Source of the DNA: Chitinophaga parva | Lineage (GTDB): Bacteria; Bacteroidota; Bacteroidia; Chitinophagales; Chitinophagaceae | Length of the DNA stretch: 64,000 bases | Assembly (NCBI RefSeq): GCF_003071345.1 | Contig: NZ_QCYK01000002.1 | Coordinates: 744,001-808,000 of the forward strand | Direction of reading: 5' to 3' | In this document: positions 26,550 through 35,702 of the stretch, piece after piece | Layout: every line of letters starts with the position of its first letter | Position numbering within the stretch: the stretch's first letter is position 1 | Program-made: the position numbers and the translations under genes | The notes under the pieces: model-generated | What the model saw: only the letters and a program-made list of their open reading frames with translations | Told to the model about the DNA's origin: nothing | Databases searched by the model: none

Positions 26550-27671
26550 ATGGTAGATAGTATTCTGACCGTTGACGAGCGCACTGAACTGATCAAAAAT
26601 GTAGCGACCCTTATTTTTAACGGGCCCGTACCGTTAATGTCCGTCATCCCGCAGCAACATTGCCTGAAGATCGTGCAGAACCCCCTGCCGGAAACGTATG
26701 CATGGTCTATTGTCACGTATTGTGAAGCATCGGCGTGGATGGAAGATCCGGCCCTCATTGTGCAACTGATGCGCAAATGGCAGCACCTGAAGATCTTTAA
26801 TGATGCAATAGCACGGATCACCGCGGCGGTACCACCGGTGTTCCATATTCCGCCCCAGGTGTGGGACCCTATCCTGGTACGGCTCAATCTTCCTTTGCTG
26901 AACCGCAGCATTACCCGCAGGGCGGTAGAAGGTTTTTCCAGGCCGCTGCGCCAGCCCAACTATGAAGGCGTGACCCGCGTGCTGGTGGTCACCGGCCCCG
27001 CAGGATCGGGGAAATCCTTTACGGTGTTGTATGTGCAGTATATCAGCCAGTTCATGAACCATGCTAATTTCAACAGTATTTACATTGACCTGAAAGCGCA
27101 GGCGGTGACCCGCTTTGGCCCGCTGGACCTGGCCAGGTTGATCCTGGACCAGGTGAATCCCTCCTGGGTGGCTGATGGCATTACGCTGCCGGAGCTACAG
27201 GAAGAACAGGCTTCCCGCTGGATCAATTACCTGTGCCGCGTGATCGCAGACCAGGTGGCGCTGGCCGGCAAAACCTGCGTGATCATCCTGGACGGCCTGG
27301 ATGGGGGAGGCGGCGTCCAACTCCTCCCCGCGGAAACACTGGAGATGATCGCATGCCTGGTAGCTATCGCCTCTACAGAAAGCATCCCGGAAGTAAGCAG
27401 GGACATGATGCGCCTGGTGCTGCTTGGGTTTGAGCACCCGGTGAGGAATTATCTCAATACCGTGCGCACGGAAAGGATCAAGCCGGTAGAGCGGGATGAG
27501 ATCCGGAAATATTTTGAAGACTATGCCCGTTTTTATAATAAAACAATAGCCACCGCCGGCATTGAAGATATGGTGGATGCGGTGTTGCAGGACGTGCCCA
27601 ATGATGCATCGCGCACCCGGCAACTGGCAGATAAAGCCCTTGCTTTTGCTATTGGTATCATCAATTCCTGA
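26550..27671 (+). CDS. P-loop NTPase with N-terminal adaptor-like (effector-associated-type) region
   Basis: 373 residues, first gene of a six-gene operon. Residues 1-80 form a small helical module (LTVDERTELIKNVATLIFNG ... LIVQLMRKWQ) that resembles the effector-associated domains (EADs) of NTP-dependent conflict systems; this call is by pattern only. A linker with FSRPLRQPNYEG leads into an AAA/STAND-like ATPase: Walker A GPAGSGKS at 149-156, a HANFNSIYIDLKAQAV strand, and Walker B VIILDGLDG at 244-252. Later parts (LLGFEHPVRNYLN, then ERDEIRKYFEDYARFYN) fit a sensor or winged-helix tail. It would bind and hydrolyse ATP as a regulator rather than an enzyme on small molecules. The next gene starts 17 bases after its stop. 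No superstructure-forming repeats are present. Confidence 0.75.
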   Translation: MVDSILTVDERTELIKNVATLIFNGPVPLMSVIPQQHCLKIVQNPLPETYAWSIVTYCEASAWMEDPALIVQLMRKWQHLKIFNDAIARITAAVPPVFHIPPQVWDPILVRLNLPLLNRSITRRAVEGFSRPLRQPNYEGVTRVLVVTGPAGSGKSFTVLYVQYISQFMNHANFNSIYIDLKAQAVTRFGPLDLARLILDQVNPSWVADGITLPELQEEQASRWINYLCRVIADQVALAGKTCVIILDGLDGGGGVQLLPAETLEMIACLVAIASTESIPEVSRDMMRLVLLGFEHPVRNYLNTVRTERIKPVERDEIRKYFEDYARFYNKTIATAGIEDMVDAVLQDVPNDASRTRQLADKALAFAIGIINS

Positions 27672-27688
27672 CCTTATATCACTGTTGT

Positions 27689-30283
27689 ATGCAAACATTG
27701 GAAGAACCTGGCCAGGCGGCGGAACACCTTAGCCAGGAAGAGATAAAAAAAAGACTGGCGGCCCTGCAAAGCCAGCCAGCGGCACCTGCGCCCGGAAAGG
27801 AAGAAGCCCCCGCGCCACCGGCGGCGTTGCCACGTTACGTGCAGGCGGCGGCAGTACTCGCTTACTACGATCCCGCCACCATCCGGCCCCTGCCTGGCAC
27901 AGCTGATGCGGCAGATACAGCAGAACTGCGCAATACCTGCCTGCGGTACCTGGCAGCGTATAGTGATATGTACACTGATAGCCGCCAGTATGAAGCCTCC
28001 GCAGTGGCGAATAAAGGCCTGCAGCATGAAGCAACGGCACCGGTGATGGAAAGCAACACCCGTGTTTATAAAGTATATTTTACCCTGAAGGACTCTTACC
28101 GGAAAGCAGCGCTCCAATCGCTGCTGCAGGCACAAAAAGTAAAGGCCGCCCTGGCATTGAATCCATCTGACCCCACCGGTACCCGGGCACAATTACAATC
28201 CATGCTGCGGCGTTGCCTGCTGGGAGAGGAGATCGTGCTTACCGCCCTGCAACTGGAAGACCTGCATGCCCTGTGCAAGGTAGCGGACTGGCTTTCCGGT
28301 TTGCCGGGACTGCGCCTGCCGCCCATAGCCGCGGTGCGCAACCGGATAGAGACCATCGAAATGCTTACGCCGCTGAAACATCTTACCGGTATTTATGTGG
28401 ATGGCAGCTTCCAGTCCCTGTTCCGCGGAAGAAAAACAGAATTGGCCAACCTGCGGAAATATGTAGGGGTGGCGCCGCCCAAAGGACTGTTGGAAACAGT
28501 GAGCCGCATCTGGGACAATCTTTTTTCCAGCAGTAAAAATCCCCTACTGGTATTCGGGATGGGCGGCATTGGTAAGTCCACGCTGCTGGCCCAGTTTATC
28601 CTGGAGCATGCGGAGGCCCACCGCAAAGACCGTTTCCCGTTTGTATACCTGGACTTTGACCGCCCGCAACTGGATGCCTTGCAGCCGGAAACTTTATTGA
28701 TAGAAGCGGCCCGCCAGCTGTCCATCCAGTACCAGGATGTGCCGGAGATCGGGGGCGCGTTTGCCGCATTTTATAGATCGTGGAATGAAGCCCTGGCAGA
28801 AAGCGTGGGGGCCGGTTCATCAGAGGCCATCTACCTGCGCAGTGCGGCTGCTTCCGTACAAAAGGAGCTGGACCTGGACCGTATTGAATCCGAATTTTTG
28901 TCCCTGGCCCGGCAGATGTCAAGGCTGGAAGCCAGGCCATTTGTGATCGTGCTGGATACCTTTGAAGAAGTCCAGTACCGCGGGGCGGAGTATGTGCGCC
29001 AGCTTTACAACTTTATGGTACGCCTGCGGGAACAACATCCGCTGGTAAGGACCATTGCCGCAGGCCGTGCACCTGTTATAGATATGGATGTGCTGCTGAT
29101 GGAGCTGAATACCCTGGATAACGAAGCCGCCACCGGCTACCTGGTAAAAGCCGGCGTGGCCAATGAAGCGGAAGCCAAACGCCTGGTGTCCATCATTGGT
29201 GGTAACCCGCTTACCCTGAAACTGGCAGCCGGCCTGGCCCGAGAGTTTGGAATAGAAGATGTAAAACAGGCCCGGGATCAATTTGCCACCAGGGATGTAA
29301 AGAAGATCGCAGCGCTACAATTACAGGGTATGCTGTACCGCCGCATCCTGGATCATATCCACGTGCCGGAGGTGCGTAAACTGGCGTATCCCGGCATGGT
29401 GCTGCGCCGCATTACACCGGCCGTTATCCGCGAAGTACTGGCAGCACCTTGCGGGCTTGTGGTGCCGGACCTTGCAACAGCGGAAACCTTGTTCCGCCAA
29501 TTGAAAAAGGAAGTATCGCTGGTAATGCCATCAGACCGGGATGTGCTGCGCCACCGGCCGGATGTGCGCAAAGCGATGCTGCAACTCATCCAGGAATCTG
29601 AGAAGAAAGACCTGGTGCCCGTGATCCATCGTGCCGCCGTACAATATTACCAGGATAAAGAAGGCCTGGCGGAAAGGGCCGAAGAATTTTACCACCGGCT
29701 TTCACTGGATGAATCGCCCCGTGACCTGGAACCGCGGTGGATGGACGGCATACAGAACCTCCTGCTCAGCAACCTGGATGAATTACCTGCCCGTGCGCAG
29801 GCCTACCTGCTGGGGCGCGCCGGCATGGAAGGGGCAGACCTTTCCATCTGGGAAAATGCGGATATGGAAGACCGTTACCGCCACACCGCCAGGCAGGTGG
29901 CAGACCTGCTGAATGCCGGCCGCGCGGAAGGTGCTTTGAACCTACTACCAGATACGCTTTTTGATAAAGGGTCGGAAGTGCTTACCATGCTGAAGGTAAG
30001 GGCGCTGTACCAGTTGCGCCGCGAAGATGAAGCCGCGGCACTGGCCAAACAGGCGCTGGGATCATATTATGCCCATGATTATGATCCCTCGGTGGCGGCA
30101 GAGCTGCAACGTTTTGCCACGATGCCGGAAGTGCAGGCGGCAAAAGTTACCTATGGGCTTCCCCCGGACAGCCTCTTTTTTCCCGGGGCGGAGCCGTCCA
30201 ACCCACCCCCTCCCAATTTCCAGATCAGGATAGATGTGAAGGCCAGGGACCGTGATGATGATATGCAATCTTTTTCAGTATAA
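27689..30283 (+). CDS. Large STAND-like signalling NTPase
   Basis: 864 residues, cytoplasmic. Residues 1-50 are a low-complexity Ala/Pro/Glu segment; 50-235 are alpha-helical and unassigned. The motor follows the STAND pattern: LFRGRKTELANLRKYV (about 244-258), Walker A GMGGIGKST at 290-298, FPFVYLDFDRP, Walker B PFVIVLDTFEEVQ at 417-429, TIAAGRAPV at about 455, and a GxP-like GGNPLTLKLAAGLA at 504-517. Then come winged-helix-like and helical segments up to about residue 800 (KAMLQLIQESEKKDLVPVIH; AEEFYHRLSLDES), which could be TPR-like sensors. The tail is Pro-rich. STAND proteins act as ATP-switched assemblies that detect a trigger and activate an effector; here the candidate effectors are the two peptidase genes that follow. 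It is 17 bases after the first NTPase gene and 21 before the trypsin-like gene. Confidence 0.8.
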   Translation: MQTLEEPGQAAEHLSQEEIKKRLAALQSQPAAPAPGKEEAPAPPAALPRYVQAAAVLAYYDPATIRPLPGTADAADTAELRNTCLRYLAAYSDMYTDSRQYEASAVANKGLQHEATAPVMESNTRVYKVYFTLKDSYRKAALQSLLQAQKVKAALALNPSDPTGTRAQLQSMLRRCLLGEEIVLTALQLEDLHALCKVADWLSGLPGLRLPPIAAVRNRIETIEMLTPLKHLTGIYVDGSFQSLFRGRKTELANLRKYVGVAPPKGLLETVSRIWDNLFSSSKNPLLVFGMGGIGKSTLLAQFILEHAEAHRKDRFPFVYLDFDRPQLDALQPETLLIEAARQLSIQYQDVPEIGGAFAAFYRSWNEALAESVGAGSSEAIYLRSAAASVQKELDLDRIESEFLSLARQMSRLEARPFVIVLDTFEEVQYRGAEYVRQLYNFMVRLREQHPLVRTIAAGRAPVIDMDVLLMELNTLDNEAATGYLVKAGVANEAEAKRLVSIIGGNPLTLKLAAGLAREFGIEDVKQARDQFATRDVKKIAALQLQGMLYRRILDHIHVPEVRKLAYPGMVLRRITPAVIREVLAAPCGLVVPDLATAETLFRQLKKEVSLVMPSDRDVLRHRPDVRKAMLQLIQESEKKDLVPVIHRAAVQYYQDKEGLAERAEEFYHRLSLDESPRDLEPRWMDGIQNLLLSNLDELPARAQAYLLGRAGMEGADLSIWENADMEDRYRHTARQVADLLNAGRAEGALNLLPDTLFDKGSEVLTMLKVRALYQLRREDEAAALAKQALGSYYAHDYDPSVAAELQRFATMPEVQAAKVTYGLPPDSLFFPGAEPSNPPPPNFQIRIDVKARDRDDDMQSFSV

Positions 30284-30304
30284 CACCCGTCAAGCACCCC
30301 ATTT

Positions 30305-31441
30305 ATGCCTTACCTCAACCAGCAGGAAAGAAATGACCTGAATGATGCTATCTACAATACAATTGGATATGAAGCCAGTATCCGCAGGATCTTCCTGGCT
30401 GAAGTGCATCCCGGTTTCCGGGCGTTGTTATTCACAGATCACAACCATTCGATGGTGCAACTGGAGCTGGACGTGATCCAGCTGAATGATACACCCCGCC
30501 TCACGGATGGCACCATTCCATTCTATGCATGGTTGCAGCAGGCGGCCCGTCATGTACGGTTGTTCCCAGCGGCTGCTGCCACGGTGGACAGGGCCATTGC
30601 AAAGCTGGAAGGCCAGGGTACAAAGGCTGCTGGTTCGGCTACCGTATTGCCGGCGCCTTCTACATCCACCATCCTGCAAATAGAAAAGGAGCGCAGTATC
30701 AGCGGTAACGAAATGCTTTCTTACGCATGGCTGGCAGCAGGGATGAATGCCGGCATGGGCGTGGCCTGCCTGAAAGTGCGCCGCTATGACAACGGGCAGC
30801 CTGCCGTGCTTGCCGGTGGCAATCCTGCTGTTTATTCCGGTACCGGCTGGCTGCTTACACCCGCTTTGCTGATCACCAATTACCACGTGGTAGAAGCACG
30901 CAATGATAATGAACCAACGGCCGGTAAGGAAGATTTTCAATTGCAGGGATCACATACCCAGGCGTTCTTCGACTATAATGCTGATGAAATAACAAGTGAA
31001 GCACAGGCTATTGCCGCCATAGCCGCGGCAGATGCAGGACTGGACTATGCCATCCTGCGCCTGCAGCAACCGGTGACCAGGAAACCCCTGCAACTGGATG
31101 TGAACCGCGTGGTGCTGCAGGCGGACAGTGCATGGCCGGTCAATATCATCCAACATCCTTTCGGGTATTCCAAAAAAGTAGCTTTCCGGAACAATCATAT
31201 TTTTAAACAGGAATATCCCGATGTGTTGTATTTCACCGATACAGAAAAGGGATCTTCCGGCTCGCCTGTGTTCAATGACAACTGGCAGGTGATCGCGTTG
31301 CACAAAGCCAGCCAGCTGGTAAATAATGTGTCGTACCAGGGCAAAACAACCGCCTGGGTAAATAAGGGCGTACAACTCAACGCCATCTTTGAACAATTGA
31401 AAACGGTGAACCCGCCTTTATACGCCGAGATCTTGTCATAA
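30305..31441 (+). CDS. EAD-like domain fused to a trypsin-like serine protease
   Basis: 378 residues, no signal peptide, so probably cytoplasmic. Residues 1-100 (LNQQERNDLNDAIYNTIGYE ... YAWLQQAARHVRLFP) resemble effector-associated domain 1, a death-domain-like adaptor of bacterial conflict systems, with a short insertion. A Pro/Ser/Thr linker (about 105-125) leads to a chymotrypsin/trypsin-fold peptidase (Trypsin_2 type): SGTGWLLTPALLITNYHVVE with His194, AGLDYAILRLQQP with Asp247, and TDTEKGSSGSPVFNDNWQVI with Ser318. The catalytic triad is complete. Fusion of an EAD with a trypsin-like domain is a known architecture in NTP-dependent immunity-like systems, and its position after two P-loop NTPases suggests it is the switched effector. 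Substrate is unknown. The EAD call is by eye and should be tested by profile search. Confidence 0.82.
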   Translation: MPYLNQQERNDLNDAIYNTIGYEASIRRIFLAEVHPGFRALLFTDHNHSMVQLELDVIQLNDTPRLTDGTIPFYAWLQQAARHVRLFPAAAATVDRAIAKLEGQGTKAAGSATVLPAPSTSTILQIEKERSISGNEMLSYAWLAAGMNAGMGVACLKVRRYDNGQPAVLAGGNPAVYSGTGWLLTPALLITNYHVVEARNDNEPTAGKEDFQLQGSHTQAFFDYNADEITSEAQAIAAIAAADAGLDYAILRLQQPVTRKPLQLDVNRVVLQADSAWPVNIIQHPFGYSKKVAFRNNHIFKQEYPDVLYFTDTEKGSSGSPVFNDNWQVIALHKASQLVNNVSYQGKTTAWVNKGVQLNAIFEQLKTVNPPLYAEILS

Positions 31442-31472
31442 TATTCCACACCATAACCCTAAACTATGTTTC

Positions 31473-33455
31473 ATGAGCACGCAAACGATCTTGTACCTCG
31501 TTCTCGTTATCCCGGTTATTTTACTGCTCTGGTATGTGATCGGCAGCTGGTGGTCCGGACGCGCCATTATTAAAACAAAGAAAAGCGACCCGGATAGTGA
31601 AGGCGGTGAAGCAGCAGATCTTCCCTATTTCCTGCCCACGGCGGCTTTGCAGGTGAAAGCCACTGCAAAGGTGATCGTGCGGCGCAGGGCAGACGACAAC
31701 ACGGTGCTGGACACATGGCTGGGCACCCTGGAGCTGGAAAACACGGTGATCATACAACCCGATACCGGGCAGCGGCTGCTGGCATGTTATGCACCCAGTT
31801 TGTTTTCCAATGATGAGGTAAAGATGAGTGCTACGGCGCAGGGGCTGCTGGAAAATGCAGCTGCAACGGCGGAGGCGCGCATTTCCAATATCATCGGGAT
31901 GTTTACCGAACTGCCGGCCAAACTATTGCAGCGGGAAGCAAACCTGGTAGGGGCGGAGGAGGAAGAACAGGCACCACCCCCTGCATCCACCGACCAGACC
32001 GTGGAGTTTACCAACACGTTTGTGATCCTTTCCAGTGAACTGAGAGGGCCCACTTACATCAAAAAGTGGATGATCCATATTGATGGCATGGATGCAGACA
32101 AAGCGTTTGTAGATGCCTCCATGAGGTTTGATATTCCCCAGGTGCCGGAGCGGCAGGTGGCTGCCAATAAGGAATACACCGGGCTGCTGGTGCGGCCCTT
32201 GCGCAATGTGACCCTTTCCGTAACCACAAAGGAAAAAGGAAGCGGTGAATTTGCAGACGAACCGCTGGTGAAATACGATATACAGGTACCGGATCATTCC
32301 AGTTTCCTGTGTGTGCCAGTGAAGCGGGCGCCGTTTGTAAAGAACCAGTATGCGCCGAAGTTCAACGCCGGCATGCTGGTAGAGAACACGATCAGCAAAC
32401 CCAGTGAGCTGGAAGGATTTGCCGCTATCCCGGTGAATGTATTGAAAGCCATCTTCTCCATACCCGCCCAGCTCTTCAACTTTAAGATCAACCATCTCAA
32501 AGAACAAACCGACCTGGAAACAGCGGAGCAAAAATTAAAAGCGCTAAAGGATGCGGCAAAGCCCCAGCCGGAAAAGCCCGCCCCTGCTGCGCCGCAGGCA
32601 CCTGCGCCGGCTCCGGATGCGGGTAAGCTGGCAGACCAGTTGCAAAGCCTGTTGAAAGAAAAGCTGAAAACAGACAATGCCCAAGGCAATGTGCCGGGAA
32701 ACCTGGGCAAATTGCCGGCAGAAGATCCTCCACCGGGGCATGGTCACAACCGGGAGGAGCGGGAAGTAGCGTTTAATGCCGCCGTGGCGGGGCTGCCTGC
32801 ACCGCCGCTTATTTCCATGTGGCAGGGCAAAGTGCCACAGCATGGATGGCTTTCTTATGGTAATGAAATCACCCCGCTCTGCGTGCCTGCTGCAGGAGCG
32901 CATCTCATTACTTCCTGGACAGCCAATGCACAGCAGCAGTTAAAAACGCCCGCGCAGGATGCGGTGAATAAGGCGTATGATAAATCCAGGGAGGCCGGGG
33001 GAGGGTGCAAGATCTGGAAGTTCCTGGATAACTGGCTGTCACCGGGGCTTTTCGGGGAATCCATAGACGATTACATTAAGATCACTACAAATGATGTGGA
33101 TAAGGTAAAGCTGGGCGTGCACTATTTTGGCGGCTGCCTGGCAGGGTTGCAACTGCCCAAATTTGCACAGGACCACCAGCAGTGGGAGCGGCCTTCCGGC
33201 CCCCTCACCGGCGACGCTGCACCCGGCTCCTGGTGCGGGCATGCAGTGGCCATTGTAGGATATTTTCCAAACTATTTTATTGCAATATCACTTGGCCAAC
33301 AGATCACCATGAGCTGGGATTTTTACCTGGCCTATAATGATGAATCGTATGTGGTCCTGAATAAAACGGACTGGATAAGGCCTGCGGAAGGTACAAGCCC
33401 CTCGGATACCGCGTTTAACGACCTGGCAAACAATATCGGAGTCCTCCAGGGTTAA
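31473..33455 (+). CDS. Membrane-anchored protein with C-terminal papain-like cysteine peptidase domain
   Basis: 660 residues. One N-terminal membrane helix (ILYLVLVIPVILLLWYVIGSWW, 6-27). A middle region of about 300 residues is unassigned; a Pro/Ala-rich linker lies at 362-385. The C-terminal 215 residues match a papain-like family seen in phage and bacterial hypothetical proteins: nucleophile region LCVPAAGAHLITSWTAN with Cys470, YFGGCLAGLQLP, GDAAPGSWCGHAVAIVGYF with His590, and ITMSWDFYLAYNDESYVVLN. The position of the papain Asn is not conserved in an obvious way (SLG stands where NSWG would be), so activity is likely but unproven. It starts 31 bases after the serine protease gene. Topology is undecided: a single N-terminal helix could place the peptidase on either side of the inner membrane. 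Confidence 0.7.
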   Translation: MSTQTILYLVLVIPVILLLWYVIGSWWSGRAIIKTKKSDPDSEGGEAADLPYFLPTAALQVKATAKVIVRRRADDNTVLDTWLGTLELENTVIIQPDTGQRLLACYAPSLFSNDEVKMSATAQGLLENAAATAEARISNIIGMFTELPAKLLQREANLVGAEEEEQAPPPASTDQTVEFTNTFVILSSELRGPTYIKKWMIHIDGMDADKAFVDASMRFDIPQVPERQVAANKEYTGLLVRPLRNVTLSVTTKEKGSGEFADEPLVKYDIQVPDHSSFLCVPVKRAPFVKNQYAPKFNAGMLVENTISKPSELEGFAAIPVNVLKAIFSIPAQLFNFKINHLKEQTDLETAEQKLKALKDAAKPQPEKPAPAAPQAPAPAPDAGKLADQLQSLLKEKLKTDNAQGNVPGNLGKLPAEDPPPGHGHNREEREVAFNAAVAGLPAPPLISMWQGKVPQHGWLSYGNEITPLCVPAAGAHLITSWTANAQQQLKTPAQDAVNKAYDKSREAGGGCKIWKFLDNWLSPGLFGESIDDYIKITTNDVDKVKLGVHYFGGCLAGLQLPKFAQDHQQWERPSGPLTGDAAPGSWCGHAVAIVGYFPNYFIAISLGQQITMSWDFYLAYNDESYVVLNKTDWIRPAEGTSPSDTAFNDLANNIGVLQG

Positions 33456-33484
33456 TCATTTTTATCCCATTACATTTTTACCCC

Positions 33485-35701
33485 ATGACCAGAAAAATTT
33501 TCCTGATTACCCTCCTGTCCCTATGGTGCTGCAAGCCGCTGGCAGCGCAGCAAAAGGCCCCCCGCGGGCAGATGCAGATCGTTTTTGACAGCGAAGGAAA
33601 GATCATTGCATTTCCCCCCGCGGTGCTTAAACAGCGTAAAGAAGTTGCATTTAAGGTAAAGGTGCCGATGGCCTATCTTGTTAAAGAGAATAGCCAGTTC
33701 CTGAAGTACCTGCAGCAAACACAAAAAACAGTAGACGGCACGGTAAATACCGTTTATACGTGCCTGTTAGGGTCGGCATACACAAACTACAAAAGCGACC
33801 TGGATGATATTGTGAGCGCCATGGAGGCGAAAGATTTTGTTACGTCGCAGCAGCAGCTGACTGCGCCTGTTCTGGATGCCAATAAATATATCCCGGCGGG
33901 CGATTTTGTGCGGCGGATGCTGGATAGCCAGTTCCAGGTAAAAATATACAATGGCGCCACCCTGCTGGTGGCCATCGATCTCAAACGGGCATACCGTGCA
34001 GGCGATTATGTTTACTTCAATGCTGGTAAAACCTTCCGCGGACTGGATTACAAGGCGCAATTGGAAGAGAGCACCACCGCGGCGAATGAATACAAATTCG
34101 TATTGCAGCGGCATGATCCCTTCAACGAAACGGTAGTGGATTGGTATAAACGCACGCTGGAAGGCATCCGGCAGGTGGACCCAGAGGAGATCAATTCCGG
34201 CCTGGTTCACATTGGTGATCCCGGTGCAAGTGTCTTCAACACCAGCTTGCGCAAACTCCAGCAATTGAATGCCTGGTTCACGGGCTGGTTGTGGTACACC
34301 AAAGGGGTACTGACACTGAACCCATTTGCAGTACCCACGGAAGATGCCCTGACAACGCTGGCAGACAAGATTGAAGAAAGAACCATTCACCTGGCACAGT
34401 TAAAGGAACGGGAGCAATTCATAGATAGCTGTATTGCGCAACTGCGTGCCCGGGAGCACAACCTGGACGCGCTGTCCCGCCTGCAGGCGGAAGCCGGGAC
34501 CGTGCGCCTGGGCATTAAGAACGATTCTGCAAAGCTCAGCACTTTAAATGAAGCATATGCTGCCAGCACCACGCTGCAGGCAAAGCTGGCCAGGGTGCCC
34601 CAGCTTTACAGCGGCATGTTGTATACCTCCACCCTGGGCAACATTACCGTAATGAAGCAGTTTGATGCCGCAGTGAAATACCGGCTTGTCTATAAAAATG
34701 CGCACACCTTCATTGTTAACAAATGGTCGAAGGAAAGGGTGACCGAGGTGCCCGAGAATGAAAAAGTGATGTTGATGGTGGAGAACACCCCCACGAGTGT
34801 AAAGTTGAACATCGATGAAAAGAGACAGGATTTTGATGACCTGGAAGCATTTACAAAACTGGCTACGGAACTGCTGGCAAAGGTGGACTTTACCAGCGCC
34901 TTGTCTGCCACCAGCGTATCGGGGTTGGAGGCATTTACCCGGGCACTGGCGAATAAAGGTGGTGCCGGGGCTGTGTTTGGAGGGCCTATCGGTGGCAAGC
35001 CTGCAAATTGTGCGGTAGGCGGCCTTGCCCAGGATATGCTGGTATTACTGGCAGCAAAAGCAGATGGTTTTGCTTTACCCCATGACCTGGAGCCCATTAC
35101 CCTCAAAGACGCTACCACAACAGATTACAGCGCCTACGTACAACAAGCGGCCCTGGATAAATATGAAGCCCCCTTCCGCGATAGCATCAGCATACAGGAC
35201 GTTACCAAACCATCCGCCGCCAAAGACGTAGCCAAATCCTTCCTGAAGATCGGAGCACTCCGCCATGCGCAGATTGCCGCGGGTATTGCCATTGCCCGCA
35301 AACCCGTTTCTACAAACACAATAGACACCAGCGGCAATGGTTTCCGGGTGAGCGCATCGGACAATGCATCCAACGCCATCGTGGGTTTCAAACTGTACCC
35401 ATTGAAAACATACAACCGCGATAACAGCATTATACCCCGCTATCCCCTGCGGCGGCTCAGTGTGTTTGGCGGGTTTGATATGCTGCATCCACTCAACAAC
35501 TTTTACCTGGGCGGCGCTTACGACATTGTGCCCGGCCTGGCATTCACCGTGGGTAACAACTATTACAAACAAATGGCCTACACAGTGGCCAATAACAAGG
35601 TAACAGACACCAAAACCCGCTATGCCAGCGGCGGTACGTTCTACGCCGTGACGGTAAATCCTATTCTGTTTGTGCAGATCATTAAAACCTTCTTTAAGTA
35701 A
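33485..35701 (+). CDS. Secreted coiled-coil protein of unknown function, possible outer-membrane C-terminus
   Basis: 738 residues. A signal peptide (MTRKIFLITLLSLWCCKPLA, cleaved near AAQQ) sends it out of the cytoplasm. I do not recognise a family. A first part of about 260 residues contains beta-rich stretches such as FQVKIYNGATLLVAIDLKRA and YRAGDYVYFNAGKTFRGLDY. The region around 290-375 is a strong coiled coil (KIEERTIHLAQLKEREQFID, then LDALSRLQAEAGTVRLGIKN). The last 100 residues alternate polar and aromatic residues (RRLSVFGGFDMLHPLNNFYL, GLAFTVGNNYYKQMAYTVAN) and end PILFVQIIKTFFK, which resembles a short outer-membrane barrel or surface sheet. It is 29 bases after the cysteine-peptidase gene and one base before the next lipoprotein. 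It may connect the cytoplasmic NTPases to an envelope event. Confidence 0.55.
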   Translation: MTRKIFLITLLSLWCCKPLAAQQKAPRGQMQIVFDSEGKIIAFPPAVLKQRKEVAFKVKVPMAYLVKENSQFLKYLQQTQKTVDGTVNTVYTCLLGSAYTNYKSDLDDIVSAMEAKDFVTSQQQLTAPVLDANKYIPAGDFVRRMLDSQFQVKIYNGATLLVAIDLKRAYRAGDYVYFNAGKTFRGLDYKAQLEESTTAANEYKFVLQRHDPFNETVVDWYKRTLEGIRQVDPEEINSGLVHIGDPGASVFNTSLRKLQQLNAWFTGWLWYTKGVLTLNPFAVPTEDALTTLADKIEERTIHLAQLKEREQFIDSCIAQLRAREHNLDALSRLQAEAGTVRLGIKNDSAKLSTLNEAYAASTTLQAKLARVPQLYSGMLYTSTLGNITVMKQFDAAVKYRLVYKNAHTFIVNKWSKERVTEVPENEKVMLMVENTPTSVKLNIDEKRQDFDDLEAFTKLATELLAKVDFTSALSATSVSGLEAFTRALANKGGAGAVFGGPIGGKPANCAVGGLAQDMLVLLAAKADGFALPHDLEPITLKDATTTDYSAYVQQAALDKYEAPFRDSISIQDVTKPSAAKDVAKSFLKIGALRHAQIAAGIAIARKPVSTNTIDTSGNGFRVSASDNASNAIVGFKLYPLKTYNRDNSIIPRYPLRRLSVFGGFDMLHPLNNFYLGGAYDIVPGLAFTVGNNYYKQMAYTVANNKVTDTKTRYASGGTFYAVTVNPILFVQIIKTFFK

Positions 35702-35702
35702 T

